Notes: generated by a model from the sequence alone, not told the origin. A DNA stretch of 64,000 nucleotides from Chromohalobacter canadensis (GCF_029544075.1 NZ_JAJQJH010000002.1:248001-312000); one strand, 5' to 3'. Shown: positions 26,131 to 37,389, counted from the first letter of the stretch. A program made the numbers and translations.

Positions 26131-27828
26131 TTAGCTCTTGGCTTTACTCGTCTTTCCCGTTTCGCCGTCACTTTCGATCTTGCGCGTGATAACCCACTGC
26201 TGAAGGATCGAAATGACGTTGTTGCAGATCCAGTAGATCACCAGGCCGGCCGGGAACCACAGGAAGAAGAACGTGAAGACTACAGGCAGCATCTTCATGA
26301 TCTTGGCCTGCATGGGATCCGGCGGTGTCGGGTTCAGCAACTGCTGAACGAACATCGAAGCACCCATGATGATCGGCAGGATGAAGTAGGGGTCCTGGGC
26401 CGAAAGGTCATTGATCCACAACATGAAGGGCGCATGACGCAGTTCCACTGATTCCAGCAACATCCAGTACAAGGCGATGAAGACCGGCATCTGCACGACG
26501 ATGGGCAAGCAGCCCCCCAGAGGATTGATCTTCTCCTTCTGGTAGAACTTCATCATCTCCTGCGACATCTTCTGTCGGTCGTCGCCGTACTGCTCCTTGA
26601 TGCGCTTCATCTCCGGGCCCATCTTGCGCATCTTCGCCATTGACTTGTACGCCTTGGCAGAGAGCGGGAAGAGCACGAGCTTCACGACGACCGTGAGCAG
26701 CACGATCGACCAACCCCAGTTGCCGATTAGGCCATGGATCTTCGCCAGCAGCCAGAACAGCGGGTTGGCGATGAACCACAGCCAACCGAAGTCGACGGTC
26801 AGCTCCAGGTGCGGCGCGATGTCTTCCAGACGGTCCTGAATCTTGGGGCCCATGTAGAGCGTCGCGGCCAGAGTGGCTTCACTGCCGGGCTGGATCTGCT
26901 GGGAGGGGCCGGCAAATGCAGCGACATTGCGATCACGAGAATCGATATTGGCGTAATAAAGATTCTCTTGGCTCTGCACCGGAACCCATGCTGAAGTGAA
27001 GTAGTGCTGGATCATGGCGACCCAGCCGCCCTCGGAGTTGACATTTTTGAAGTTGCCTTCACGAATGTCATCGAAGTCGATCTTCTCGTAATTGCTTTCT
27101 TCCGTGGAGAAGGTCGCGCCGAGGAATGACTTCATGCTCATAGGACCGCCACCCTGGCTGGGATCGGCGCTATTGTCGCGAGCAAGCTGACCGACGAAAC
27201 GTGCGGAGACAGGCGTTTCGCTCTGGTTGTCGAGTAGGTACTCGACATTGACCGCGTAACTGTCGCGATCGAAGGTATAACGCTTGATGACGTCCACGCC
27301 ATTGACCTCGGCCGTGAGGTCGACGCTTAGGCTATCTTGCTCGTCGCCGAGCGAATATTGCATTTGCTCGGAAGAGAAATCGATGCGCCCATCATGGCCC
27401 TCCAATTGCAGCCCCGACTTGGCAACGTAGCTGCGCACGTTGTTGTCGCTGAGGAGAACGAAGGGTTGCTCGCTATTCAAGGACTCTTTGTGCTTGGGTA
27501 GAGCAGCATAGACGACATCGCCGCCACGCGGATCGATGCGAATATCCAGTGTGCCGGTGCGTACCTCGATCAAGCCGTCCGAGTCGGTTTGCCCGTCCGC
27601 ACCAGGCATGTCGGCGGCCTCTTGCGATGAGGCACTGTTACCGCTGCTGTTGGACGTGGGAACCGAGAGGCTGTCGTTGCCGGCGTTACTATCGGACGTA
27701 TCCTGGGTAACGCTTTCAGGTGCGCGTTGTTCGACGCTGTTTTGCCCATAATCCGCGTTCCACTGAATGACCAGTAGATAGGCGAGTACCGCGAGCGGGA
27801 TGACAAGTAGGAGTCGTTTTACGTCCAT
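26131..27828 (-). CDS. yidC: Membrane protein insertase YidC
   Basis: YidC inserts and folds inner-membrane proteins, alone or with SecYEG. The 565-residue protein has an N-terminal membrane anchor and a large periplasmic beta domain (about 60-340). The conserved five-helix core follows (about 350-545) with [20 protein letters not shown] and the conserved arginine-containing groove. The C-terminal tail is basic. A Ser/Asn/Asp-rich linker (about 40-85) after the first helix is typical of halophile orthologues. It follows rnpA by 83 bases; the yidD gene often found between them is absent. Confidence 0.96.
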   Translation of the reverse strand: MDVKRLLLVIPLAVLAYLLVIQWNADYGQNSVEQRAPESVTQDTSDSNAGNDSLSVPTSNSSGNSASSQEAADMPGADGQTDSDGLIEVRTGTLDIRIDPRGGDVVYAALPKHKESLNSEQPFVLLSDNNVRSYVAKSGLQLEGHDGRIDFSSEQMQYSLGDEQDSLSVDLTAEVNGVDVIKRYTFDRDSYAVNVEYLLDNQSETPVSARFVGQLARDNSADPSQGGGPMSMKSFLGATFSTEESNYEKIDFDDIREGNFKNVNSEGGWVAMIQHYFTSAWVPVQSQENLYYANIDSRDRNVAAFAGPSQQIQPGSEATLAATLYMGPKIQDRLEDIAPHLELTVDFGWLWFIANPLFWLLAKIHGLIGNWGWSIVLLTVVVKLVLFPLSAKAYKSMAKMRKMGPEMKRIKEQYGDDRQKMSQEMMKFYQKEKINPLGGCLPIVVQMPVFIALYWMLLESVELRHAPFMLWINDLSAQDPYFILPIIMGASMFVQQLLNPTPPDPMQAKIMKMLPVVFTFFFLWFPAGLVIYWICNNVISILQQWVITRKIESDGETGKTSKAKS

Positions 27829-27911
27829 AAGGATTCTGCCCGGTGATACATTCTGACGTCACGTCCCGACCGGCACTGCGGCCACGGTGGAACGTGGCGA
27901 AGAAATGCCGA

Positions 27912-28298
27912 TCAAGGAGATGGCGTGGACGAGACCGACTGCTTGCGTACGTCTTTTTCCAGGCGTCGCCACATGCCGTGCAATTGGCGATGCAAGGTAT
28001 CGTTATCCAGCTCATGAGCTCCACGCCGAGCGAGAAAGATGATATCCACGGCGGGTAGATGATGCTGCTGGAGACGAAAGGATTCACGGACGAGGCGTTT
28101 CAGACGGTTACGGTCGACAGCACGACGTACGTTCTTCTTGCTAAACACGAGCCCCACTCGCGGTTCACCGAGAGTATTGGGACGCGCAAGCATCAAAAGG
28201 CCCTTGCCGTGCACCTTGAAGGCCGCGTGAGCGAAGACGTGCTGATAGTCCCCGGCAGTTAGCAGTCGCCGCCGCCGGGGAAAGCCCTGATCGGACAT
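27912..28298 (-). CDS. rnpA: Ribonuclease P protein component RnpA
   Basis: RnpA is the protein subunit of RNase P, which matures tRNA 5' ends with the M1 RNA. The 128-residue basic protein contains the signature RAVDRNRLKRLVRESFR (RNR motif), GLVFSKKNVRRA and FPRRRRLLTAGDYQHVFAHA at the N-terminus. The ATG at 28298 is 11 bases after the rpmH stop. Upstream in-frame codons run through rpmH in another frame and are not used. It is co-transcribed with rpmH from the promoter at 28537-28565. Confidence 0.95.
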   Translation of the reverse strand: MSDQGFPRRRRLLTAGDYQHVFAHAAFKVHGKGLLMLARPNTLGEPRVGLVFSKKNVRRAVDRNRLKRLVRESFRLQQHHLPAVDIIFLARRGAHELDNDTLHRQLHGMWRRLEKDVRKQSVSSTPSP

Positions 28299-28309
28299 TC
28301 GTTGTCCAG

Positions 28310-28444
28310 TCAGGCGCTCAGACGCTTGCGACCTTTGGCACGACGACGCGCCAGCACCTGGCGGCCGTTCTGGGTGGCCATGCGAGCACGGAAGCCGTGC
28401 ACGCGCTTGCGCTTTAGGACGCTCGGTTGAAAAGTGCGCTTCAT
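28310..28444 (-). CDS. rpmH: 50S ribosomal protein L34
   Basis: This 44-residue, very basic protein starts [18 protein letters not shown] and ends with [11 protein letters not shown], the near-invariant L34 sequence. It is the first gene of the rpmH-rnpA-yidC series and marks the left edge of the dnaA-proximal origin region, as in Pseudomonas and many other bacteria. A sigma-70-like promoter lies about 90 bases upstream. Confidence 0.98.
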   Translation of the reverse strand: MKRTFQPSVLKRKRVHGFRARMATQNGRQVLARRRAKGRKRLSA

Positions 28445-28536
28445 AGCTGCGAATTCTCACGTGGTTGTTTGGAAACGATTTGAAACTGAAGAGCCTGGTA
28501 CGCTCGCACCAGGCGGTATTCGGCTCAAGACCGGCA

Positions 28537-28565
28537 ATTCTAGTGAATCCCTGGGGCAGGTGCAA
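28537..28565 (-). promoter_or_regulatory. rpmH promoter, with adjacent DnaA box
   Basis: On the minus strand TTGCAC (28560-28565) and TAGAAT (28537-28542) are separated by 17 bases. The predicted start near 28530 gives a leader of about 86 bases that includes a small hairpin (CCTGGT / ACCAGG). A perfect DnaA box lies just upstream at 28580-28588, so DnaA could influence this promoter. Confidence 0.65.
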
Positions 28566-28579
28566 TTTTTCCGGCGTTT

Positions 28580-29034
28580 TTATCCACACCTGTTTTGTTA
28601 CGGCGCCGAGGGTTCGGCATGTGCCGAGGCGGTCCGCCCAAGCGAATACTCGTTTGGACGCTCACCGCTTGTCGTCCCGTCCCTGAGTGAAACGATAAAG
28701 CAATTATCATTATTGAAGTTATACTAACTGATGTTGTTATTAATAGTGGGGATATTGTTTGTGGATAACCAATTTTATACCTTTATTAACAAAGAGATGC
28801 CATGTTCTTGAATATGTGGAGAAAAGGCGTGAAAGCGGTGGGTAAACTGTCGGTAGCATTGTGGGTAAGTGGCGATTTCTCCACACCCTGAGACATCTCC
28901 ACGTTGAGAGGACACGTTGTGCGCTGAGTTATGGATAGGGTTTTCCACAGGAAAAGAGACTTGGTGCCCATGTGGATAACCCGGGCGCCGAACGATACAA
29001 TAGTCGGCCATTCATCAACGCTAGGTGAGGTCGT
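28580..29034. other. Chromosomal replication origin candidate (oriC) between rpmH and dnaA
   Basis: The gap carries three perfect DnaA boxes: TTATCCACA at 28580-28588, and reverse-strand copies at 28760-28768 and 28971-28979. It also has near matches at 28869-28877 (TTCTCCACA) and 28941-28949 (TTTTCCACA). The tract at about 28690-28795 is strongly AT-rich and abuts the 28760 box, suiting a DNA-unwinding element. The rpmH-oriC-dnaA order is that of pseudomonads. The parAB genes and the parS array lie within 30 kb on either side. This is the best oriC candidate in the window; there is no gene in it. Confidence 0.8.
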
Positions 29035-30522
29035 GTGTCGGTCGCTCTCTGGCAGCAATGCCTCAACTTTCTTCAGGATGAGCTGAGCTCTCAGCAGTTC
29101 AACACCTGGATTCGCCCCTTGCAGGCGGAGGACGGTGACGCCAACGAGCTGTGTCTGCTGGCGCCCAATCGCTTCGTGCGTGACTGGGTCAATGATAAAT
29201 ACCTGAAGCGTATCAATGAGTTGCTGAGGGAGCTTGCATCCAGCAAGCCGCCCAAGGTGCAGCTGACGGTTGGCAGCCGTCGCAACGTGGCCATGTCGTC
29301 GCCGCGTGATCTAGGGTCACCTGTATCGGCGGCGGCAATGAATACCTCGCGCCCCCCCGAGACACCGCCCGCCGTACATGCACCGCGAGCTCGGGGCGAT
29401 TATGCGGATGAGCAGGAAATCGATCGCATGCGTGAGCGTGAGGATTCCTCGCGCCGGAGTAGTGGCGAGCGTCAGGTGCAGGTGGAAGGGAGTCTCAAGC
29501 ACCAGAGTGGACTCAATCCCAATTTTACCTTCGAGACCTTCGTCGAGGGTAAATCGAACCAGCTCGCGCGTGCTGCTTCGCGCCAGGTTTCCGAAAACCC
29601 CGGTGGTGCCTATAACCCGCTGTTCCTGTACGGTGGTGTCGGCTTGGGTAAGACGCACCTCATGCATGCAGTAGGCAATCATCTGGCTGGCCAGCGGGAA
29701 AACGCCAAGGTGGTTTACCTGCATTCAGAGCGTTTCGTGGCTGACATGGTCAAGGCACTGCAGCTCAACGCCATCAACGATTTCAAGCGTTTCTACCGCA
29801 GCGTGGATGCACTGCTGATCGACGACATCCAGTTTTTCGCCGGCAAGGAGCGCTCGCAGGAAGAATTTTTCCATACGTTCAATGCGTTGCTTGAGGGCGG
29901 CCAGCAGATGATCCTTACCTCGGATCGCTACCCCAAGGAAATCAGTGGGGTGGAAGAACGCCTCAAATCGCGCTTCGGCTGGGGGCTCACGGTGGCCATC
30001 GAGCCGCCCGAGCTGGAAACCCGCGTGGCGATCCTGATGAAAAAGGCTGACCAAGCCAAGGTCGACCTGCCGCACGATGCAGCGTTCTTCATCGCACAGA
30101 AGATTCGTTCCAACGTGCGCGAGCTGGAAGGGGCATTGAAAAAGGTCATCGCCGACTCGCACTTCATGGGCAAGCCGATCACCCAGGATTTCATCCGTGA
30201 ATCGCTCAAGGATCTGCTGGCTCTGCAGGACAAGCAGGTCGGCGTCGACAACATTCAGCGCACGGTGGCGGAGTATTATAAGATCAAGTTAGCGGATCTT
30301 CTCTCCAAGCGCCGTTCGCGTTCGGTCGCACGTCCACGCCAAGTTGCCATGGCCTTGGCCAAGGAATTGACCAACCATAGCCTGCCCGAGATCGGCGATG
30401 CCTTCGGGGGGCGCGATCACACCACGGTGCTGCATGCCTGCCGAAAGGTGCAGACACTCAAGGAAGAAAGCGCGGATATCCGCGAGGATTACAAGAACTT
30501 GTTGCGGCTGCTGACCAGTTGA
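29035..30522 (+). CDS. dnaA: Chromosomal replication initiator protein DnaA
   Basis: DnaA-ATP binds oriC boxes and opens the duplex. The 495-residue protein has the N-terminal domain I ([24 protein letters not shown]), a variable acidic/serine linker (about 90-160) and the AAA+ domain. The AAA+ domain shows [41 protein letters not shown] and the arginine-finger area. The C-terminal domain IV carries the DNA-binding signature [12 protein letters not shown]. It starts with GTG at 29035 after AGGTGAGG. dnaN follows at 49 bases. Confidence 0.98.
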   Translation: MSVALWQQCLNFLQDELSSQQFNTWIRPLQAEDGDANELCLLAPNRFVRDWVNDKYLKRINELLRELASSKPPKVQLTVGSRRNVAMSSPRDLGSPVSAAAMNTSRPPETPPAVHAPRARGDYADEQEIDRMREREDSSRRSSGERQVQVEGSLKHQSGLNPNFTFETFVEGKSNQLARAASRQVSENPGGAYNPLFLYGGVGLGKTHLMHAVGNHLAGQRENAKVVYLHSERFVADMVKALQLNAINDFKRFYRSVDALLIDDIQFFAGKERSQEEFFHTFNALLEGGQQMILTSDRYPKEISGVEERLKSRFGWGLTVAIEPPELETRVAILMKKADQAKVDLPHDAAFFIAQKIRSNVRELEGALKKVIADSHFMGKPITQDFIRESLKDLLALQDKQVGVDNIQRTVAEYYKIKLADLLSKRRSRSVARPRQVAMALAKELTNHSLPEIGDAFGGRDHTTVLHACRKVQTLKEESADIREDYKNLLRLLTS

Positions 30523-30571
30523 GCATAGCGGCCAGAATATTCCCTTGGACCCCAGGACGAGAGTGGAGCCC

Positions 30572-31675
30572 ATGAGATTTACCATCACCCGCGAAGACCT
30601 TTTGCGTCCACTGTCGCTGGTCGCCGGCGTCGTCGAACGTCGCCAGACCCTGCCGGTGCTGTCCAACGTGCTGCTCGAGGTACGCGACACGCAACTGGCG
30701 CTGACCGGTACGGACCTCGAAGTCGAACTGATCGGTCGCACGGCCCCGCATCATGTCGACGAGCCGGGCTCGGCGACGGTGCCGGCGCGCAAGCTAATGG
30801 ATATCTGCAAGTCGTTGCCCGAACGGACCGATATCACCTTTACGCTCGAAGAAGGGCGTGCGGTGCTACGTGCGGGGCGTTCACGCTTCACCTTGTCAAC
30901 ATTGCCGGTGGCGGAATTCCCGAATATCGAGGGAAGTCAAAGCGATACGACCTTGACCTTGACGCGTGGCACACTCAAGCACTTGATCGATGCGACCTCT
31001 TTCGCCATGGCGCAGCAGGATGTGCGTTACTATCTGAACGGTATGCTGCTCGAGTTCGGCCATCATCTGGTGCGTACGGTGGCGACCGACGGTCACCGTT
31101 TGGCGGTGTGTGCGCGTAGCGCCGAGGTCGAAGTGGAGCCGTCGCAGAAGCTCATCGTACCGCGTAAGGGCATTCTCGAATTGGCGCGCTTGCTGGATGG
31201 CAGCGATGAGCCGGTGGAGCTCACCATCGGCGGCACCCATCTGCGCGCACAAACCGGGGATTTCACCTTTACTTCCAAGCTGGTCGACGGCAAGTTCCCC
31301 GATTACGAGCGAGTGGTCCCGCGGGGCGGCGATAAGGTCATTATCGCCGAGCGTGGTGAGTTGCGTCAGGTGTTGTCGCGTACCGCGATTCTCTCTAACG
31401 AGAAGTATCGTGGAGTGCGGCTCAATCTCGAAGAGCACAACCTGCGTGTGACGGCCAACAACCCCGAGCAGGAAGAAGCCGAGGAAAACGTGGCCATCGA
31501 GTATGAGGGCGACACCTTGGAAGTGGGGTTCAATGTCGGCTATCTCGTGGATGTGCTCGGCGTGCTTGATGCCGACCGCGTGCAAATGACGCTTTCCGAC
31601 CCCAACAGCAGCGCACTGCTGGAAGAACCGGGCGGTGGCGATGCCATGTATGTGGTCATGCCGATGCGCCTCTGA
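30572..31675 (+). CDS. dnaN: DNA polymerase III sliding clamp (beta subunit) DnaN
   Basis: DnaN is the ring-shaped processivity clamp of replicative polymerase. The 367-residue protein has three repeated clamp folds, begins MRFTITREDLLRPLSLVAGVVERRQTLPVLSN in outline, and ends in the MYVVMPMRL-type C-terminus that helps form the partner-binding pocket. ATG 30572 is chosen over the in-frame 30545 because it gives the invariant N-terminus and standard length. Confidence 0.98.
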   Translation: MRFTITREDLLRPLSLVAGVVERRQTLPVLSNVLLEVRDTQLALTGTDLEVELIGRTAPHHVDEPGSATVPARKLMDICKSLPERTDITFTLEEGRAVLRAGRSRFTLSTLPVAEFPNIEGSQSDTTLTLTRGTLKHLIDATSFAMAQQDVRYYLNGMLLEFGHHLVRTVATDGHRLAVCARSAEVEVEPSQKLIVPRKGILELARLLDGSDEPVELTIGGTHLRAQTGDFTFTSKLVDGKFPDYERVVPRGGDKVIIAERGELRQVLSRTAILSNEKYRGVRLNLEEHNLRVTANNPEQEEAEENVAIEYEGDTLEVGFNVGYLVDVLGVLDADRVQMTLSDPNSSALLEEPGGGDAMYVVMPMRL

Positions 31676-31776
31676 TCGCCTGCGCTGCTTTTTAACCCAT
31701 GTACGTCTCGGGCGCGGTCGGTTCAAGCCGACATTACTAACCGCGTCCGAGGTGGCATGCTGCCTCCGATCCCCTT

Positions 31777-32862
31777 ATGCCCCTCGAACGTCTCAATTTC
31801 CTAGGTTTGCGTAACCTGGCAGCACTCGATATGCGACCCGCGCCGGGGATCAACCTGGTGACCGGTGCCAATGGCAGTGGCAAGACCAGTTTGCTGGAAG
31901 GCGTGCACATGTTGGGGATGGCGCGCTCGTTCCGCACTCAGAAGCTCAAGCACGCAATCACCCACGATGCCGATGCCGTCACCTTGCACGGTCGTCTGGC
32001 AGGTGATCCGCCGGTATCGTTGGGCGTTCGTCGGTCACGCGATGCCGCTGAGCTGGAAATTCGTCTCGATGGCGAACGCGGTATCCGTGTGGCGCGCTTG
32101 GCGGAAACGCTCCCCCTGCAGCTGATCAACCCCGATGCATTCCGTCTGCTGGAAGGTGCGCCTGCGGCTCGGCGTGAGTTCCTAGACTGGGGAGTGTTTC
32201 ACGTGAAACACGAATTTTTCGAGGCATGGCGGCGCGTACGGCGCGCCCTGAAACATCGGAATGCCCTGCTCAGACATGATAGAATCGACCTAAGATCGAT
32301 GCGTGTCTGGGAGCAAGAGTTGGCACATTGGAGTGAGCAACTCGACCTCTTGCGCAGCGACTACATGGCGCAATTCGCCAAGACATTCGAAGCGACATTG
32401 CATGAGTTGTTGCCGCTTTCCGGTTTGTCTCTCCGTTATTATCGCGGATGGGACAAACAGCGTGGGTTGCTAGACGTGCTCGAAAACGGTCGGGATACCG
32501 ATCGGCAAATGGGCTTTACCCAGCAGGGGCCGCAACGTGCCGATTTGCGCTTACGCATTGGCAAGCGCGCTGCCGTGGAAGAGCTATCGCGCGGGCAGCA
32601 AAAGTTGGTAGTGAGTGCGCTGAAATTAGCCCAAGGGCGCTTGCTGGAAGAACTGACGGGGCGTACCTGCGTTTACCTGATCGATGACCTGGCTGCCGAG
32701 CTTGATGTTTCGCATCGGCAGATCTTTTGTCATTGGCTGGAGCGCTTGCACTGCCAGGTCTTTATTACCGGAGTCGAGCGCAGTGCGCTCGAGAATGCAT
32801 GGCAGTCGGAAACGGATGTCGCGATGTTTCACGTGGAACACGGGCGACTGCTCACGGAATGA
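31777..32862 (+). CDS. recF: DNA replication and repair protein RecF
   Basis: RecF is an SMC-like ATPase that, with RecO and RecR, loads RecA at gaps. The 361-residue protein has Walker A GANGSGKTS (about 30-38), the ABC signature region ELSRGQQKLVVSALKLAQG and Walker B YLIDDLAAELD. Two consensus parS sites lie inside the gene (32195-32210 and 32825-32840). They force the peptide strings FHVKH (about 141-145) and FHVEH (about 351-355), which are not part of the RecF catalytic motifs. No clear Shine-Dalgarno sequence precedes 31777. Confidence 0.95.
   Translation: MPLERLNFLGLRNLAALDMRPAPGINLVTGANGSGKTSLLEGVHMLGMARSFRTQKLKHAITHDADAVTLHGRLAGDPPVSLGVRRSRDAAELEIRLDGERGIRVARLAETLPLQLINPDAFRLLEGAPAARREFLDWGVFHVKHEFFEAWRRVRRALKHRNALLRHDRIDLRSMRVWEQELAHWSEQLDLLRSDYMAQFAKTFEATLHELLPLSGLSLRYYRGWDKQRGLLDVLENGRDTDRQMGFTQQGPQRADLRLRIGKRAAVEELSRGQQKLVVSALKLAQGRLLEELTGRTCVYLIDDLAAELDVSHRQIFCHWLERLHCQVFITGVERSALENAWQSETDVAMFHVEHGRLLTE
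32195..32210. promoter_or_regulatory. parS site 1 (inside recF)
   Basis: TGTTTCACGTGAAACA is a perfect 16-bp palindrome identical to the ParB-binding consensus of gammaproteobacteria. It is embedded in recF. Confidence 0.9.
32825..32840. promoter_or_regulatory. parS site 2 (3' end of recF)
   Basis: TGTTTCACGTGGAACA differs from the perfect palindrome at one base and is a recognised parS variant. It is embedded near the recF stop. Confidence 0.88.
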
Positions 32863-32878
32863 CTTCACGACGGAGTAG

Positions 32879-35299
<2,421 letters not shown>

Positions 35300-35319
35300 C
35301 AGGGCACACGGGCAGGGGA

Positions 35320-35335
35320 TGTTTCACGTGGAACA
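35320..35335. promoter_or_regulatory. parS site 3 (between gyrB and its terminator)
   Basis: TGTTTCACGTGGAACA lies 20 bases after the gyrB stop, before the terminator hairpin, so it is transcribed as part of the gyrB 3' UTR. Confidence 0.9.
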
Positions 35336-35372
35336 TCTGCGGTGAAGTACTGCTCTACAGTGCGATAGAAAG

Positions 35373-35407
35373 AGGCTGGTAACGTCATCGCGTTGCCAGC
35401 CTTTTTT
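35373..35407 (+). terminator. Terminator of the dnaA-gyrB operon
   Basis: A 12-pair stem with one G-T pair (AGGCTGGTAACG / CGTTGCCAGCCT) and a six-base loop runs into six T residues. It separates gyrB from the convergent gmhB. Confidence 0.85.
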
Positions 35408-35454
35408 GTGGTGTGATGACGAACCGTAAGCCGCTGTGCCAAGGCAAGCAAGTA

Positions 35455-36009
35455 TCAAGAAGCGGCTTTGTGGCCGAGAAGCCAATCAGTGAAGGCGGCA
35501 AGGTCGTCAAAGATGAATGCGTCATCGAGGCCTGTGCCTTTTAGCTCGGTGCGCTTTCCCTTGCCGGTACGCACCAGAGCGCTTTGACATCCCACAGCGT
35601 CGCCGGCCTGCAGGTCGCGCAGGCTATCGCCCACCATCCAACTGCCTTCGAGCGTTTCTAACCCGAGTGCATCGCGTATGCGCTCCAGCAGTCCTGGTAA
35701 AGGCTTGCGGCAACAACAGCCATCGTCCGGCCCGTGCGGACAATAGGCGGTGTAGACGATTTCACCCCCAGCGGCATTCACCAGCTCTTGCATCTTGGCA
35801 TGCATCGCCTCAAGGGTGGCTACATCGAAATAGCCGCGTGCGATGCCCGATTGATTGGTGGCAACCGCCACTGTCCAGCCGGCTTGCGATAGACGCGCAA
35901 TGGCCTCGATGGCCTGAGGGTAGGGGAGAAATTCATCGAGCGATTTTACGTAGTCATCGGAATCTCGGTTGATGACGCCGTCTCGATCGAGGATGACGAG
36001 TTGAGTCAT
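35455..36009 (-). CDS. gmhB: D-glycero-beta-D-manno-heptose-1,7-bisphosphate 7-phosphatase GmhB
   Basis: GmhB removes the 7-phosphate from heptose bisphosphate on the path to ADP-heptose. The 184-residue HAD-family protein has the nucleophile motif DRDGVIN, VATNQSGIARGYF, the zinc-binding cluster CPHGPDDGCCCRKP (family pattern Cx-H, C-x-C) and GDSLRDLQAG. ATG 36009 gives the normal length. The in-frame ATG 36117 would place translation through the 32-bp parS palindrome. Its pathway partners hldD and hldE are at 40.8 and 49.2 kb. In many relatives gmhB sits next to glyQS, as it nearly does here. Confidence 0.92.
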   Translation of the reverse strand: MTQLVILDRDGVINRDSDDYVKSLDEFLPYPQAIEAIARLSQAGWTVAVATNQSGIARGYFDVATLEAMHAKMQELVNAAGGEIVYTAYCPHGPDDGCCCRKPLPGLLERIRDALGLETLEGSWMVGDSLRDLQAGDAVGCQSALVRTGKGKRTELKGTGLDDAFIFDDLAAFTDWLLGHKAAS

Positions 36010-36070
36010 GGAGTCTCGGCCAGCAGGAAAACTGATACCAATTATCATGGCTAAGTACGCCGGCTGCAAA

Positions 36071-36102
36071 ACACCCCATGTTTCACGTGAAACATGGGGT
36101 GT
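36071..36102. repeat. 32-bp perfect palindrome with parS site 4 at its centre
   Basis: The left arm ACACCCCATGTTTCAC is followed directly by its exact reverse complement. The central 16 bases (36079-36094) are the perfect parS TGTTTCACGTGAAACA. The extra eight bases each side extend the symmetry and could form a 16-bp stem. TTT follows on the minus strand and GTTTTTA two bases on along the plus strand, so the element may also end transcription of the reductase gene. Confidence 0.85.
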
Positions 36103-36147
36103 CGTTTTTAGTGACAATGGGGCATGGGAGGTGTGGCGGAGAGTCGC

Positions 36148-37188
36148 TTACGGAAGAATGTTCCTCTCGCGCAATCGATCGAAAGCTGCGAATAGCGATT
36201 CACGGGAATCACAGCGGCGAGTGAACCCATGACGGTAGATTTTGTTAACATCCGAAATGACGTCGGTCTCGGTATTGAACACGAAGTTGCCGAAGCCCCA
36301 TTGGACCACACGCTCGAGGCGTTTTTCCGCGAGACCGTGTTTCTCCACGATGTGCTCCCAGACCGGTTGCTTATCGGCCATGTGCTGCTCGAGATCAAGC
36401 GGGACAGGACTAGCGCTGGGCAAGTCGAAGTAAGCGGCGATATCCTGCCATAGGCGCTCCCAGCGGAAAATGTCACCATTGGTGACATTGAAAGCTTCAC
36501 CACCGATACCCTCGGTTTCGGCGGCCCAGAGGCTGGCCTCTCCCAGCAGTGCCGCATCGGTAGTCTGCATCAGTACATGGTAAGCGGCCTCGCTACCCGG
36601 ATAACGTAGTGGCACGCCGAGCTCGCGGGAAATAGCCGCGAAGGCGCCGATGACGGCTGCAATATTCATGGGGTTTCCGTTGATATTGCCGCTGACGACG
36701 ACATCGGGGCGCAAGGCGACGTAATCCCACTCGGCGCTTTTTGCGCGCTTGGCAAGCATTGCTTCTTGGGCCTGATAAATGTTCGGTGGCATATGGCTGG
36801 GATCAGACTCTCGCGCCGGGGTTGGCACTTGGGTGCCGAGATGTATGCCGTAAATCTTGAACCCCTGATAGATGACGACTCGCGTCAGTGGGGCATTGGC
36901 CTGCTCCAGTGCATCGAGTAGATTATCCAGCATCTGGGCGTTGCGTTTCGCTTCGGTCGACAGATCGGTATCCGGCGCTAAGGCAGCATAGAACAGGTGT
37001 GTAGTATCCGCCGCCTGATCGCGAATCGTGTTCTCGGTTGCTTCGGCGTCGGTCAGGTCCACCGTAACGGTGTCGATACCTTCGATGGAGCGTCGACCCA
37101 GTCCCTTTACCTCGGCGCCATGCTTCTTCAGTGCATCGTGCGCACCGTGACCGATGATGCCACTGGCGCCTGCGATTAATGCTTTCAT
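36148..37188 (-). CDS. SDR-family NAD(P)-dependent reductase, PRISE (progesterone 5-beta-reductase/iridoid synthase-like) type
   Basis: The 346-residue protein begins with a Rossmann motif GASGIIGHG. It carries the two diagnostic PRISE segments: YQGFKIYGIHLG (lysine of the K-x-Y variant) and PPNIYQAQEAML (catalytic tyrosine, corresponding to NFYYxxED in plant enzymes). The family reduces enone C=C bonds; bacterial substrates are mostly unknown. GGGAGGAAG precedes ATG 37188, and the longer in-frame start at 37275 is not supported. It lies alone between gmhB and glyS, flanked by parS sites. A degenerate parS-like sequence (37201-37216, 14 of 16 matches) abuts its ribosome binding site. Confidence 0.8.
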   Translation of the reverse strand: MKALIAGASGIIGHGAHDALKKHGAEVKGLGRRSIEGIDTVTVDLTDAEATENTIRDQAADTTHLFYAALAPDTDLSTEAKRNAQMLDNLLDALEQANAPLTRVVIYQGFKIYGIHLGTQVPTPARESDPSHMPPNIYQAQEAMLAKRAKSAEWDYVALRPDVVVSGNINGNPMNIAAVIGAFAAISRELGVPLRYPGSEAAYHVLMQTTDAALLGEASLWAAETEGIGGEAFNVTNGDIFRWERLWQDIAAYFDLPSASPVPLDLEQHMADKQPVWEHIVEKHGLAEKRLERVVQWGFGNFVFNTETDVISDVNKIYRHGFTRRCDSRESLFAAFDRLRERNILP

Positions 37189-37367
37189 GTGCTTCCTCCC
37201 TGTTTTACGTGACACATCCGCTTCGTACGATATTTTGCTCAAGCGATCCTTGTCGCTGCCGTCTACATCTAGCACTAAAATAATGGATATAGTCGTCGGT
37301 CAATCTAGTCTCGCCGTGGCTTCAGTTCCAACGGCCATCGCATCACGGTCCTCCCTCCTGAGCGTGA

Positions 37368-37383
37368 TGTTTCACGTGGAACA
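37368..37383. promoter_or_regulatory. parS site 5
   Basis: TGTTTCACGTGGAACA, intergenic, six bases before the heptamer satellite. Confidence 0.9.
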
Positions 37384-37389
37384 ATCCTT

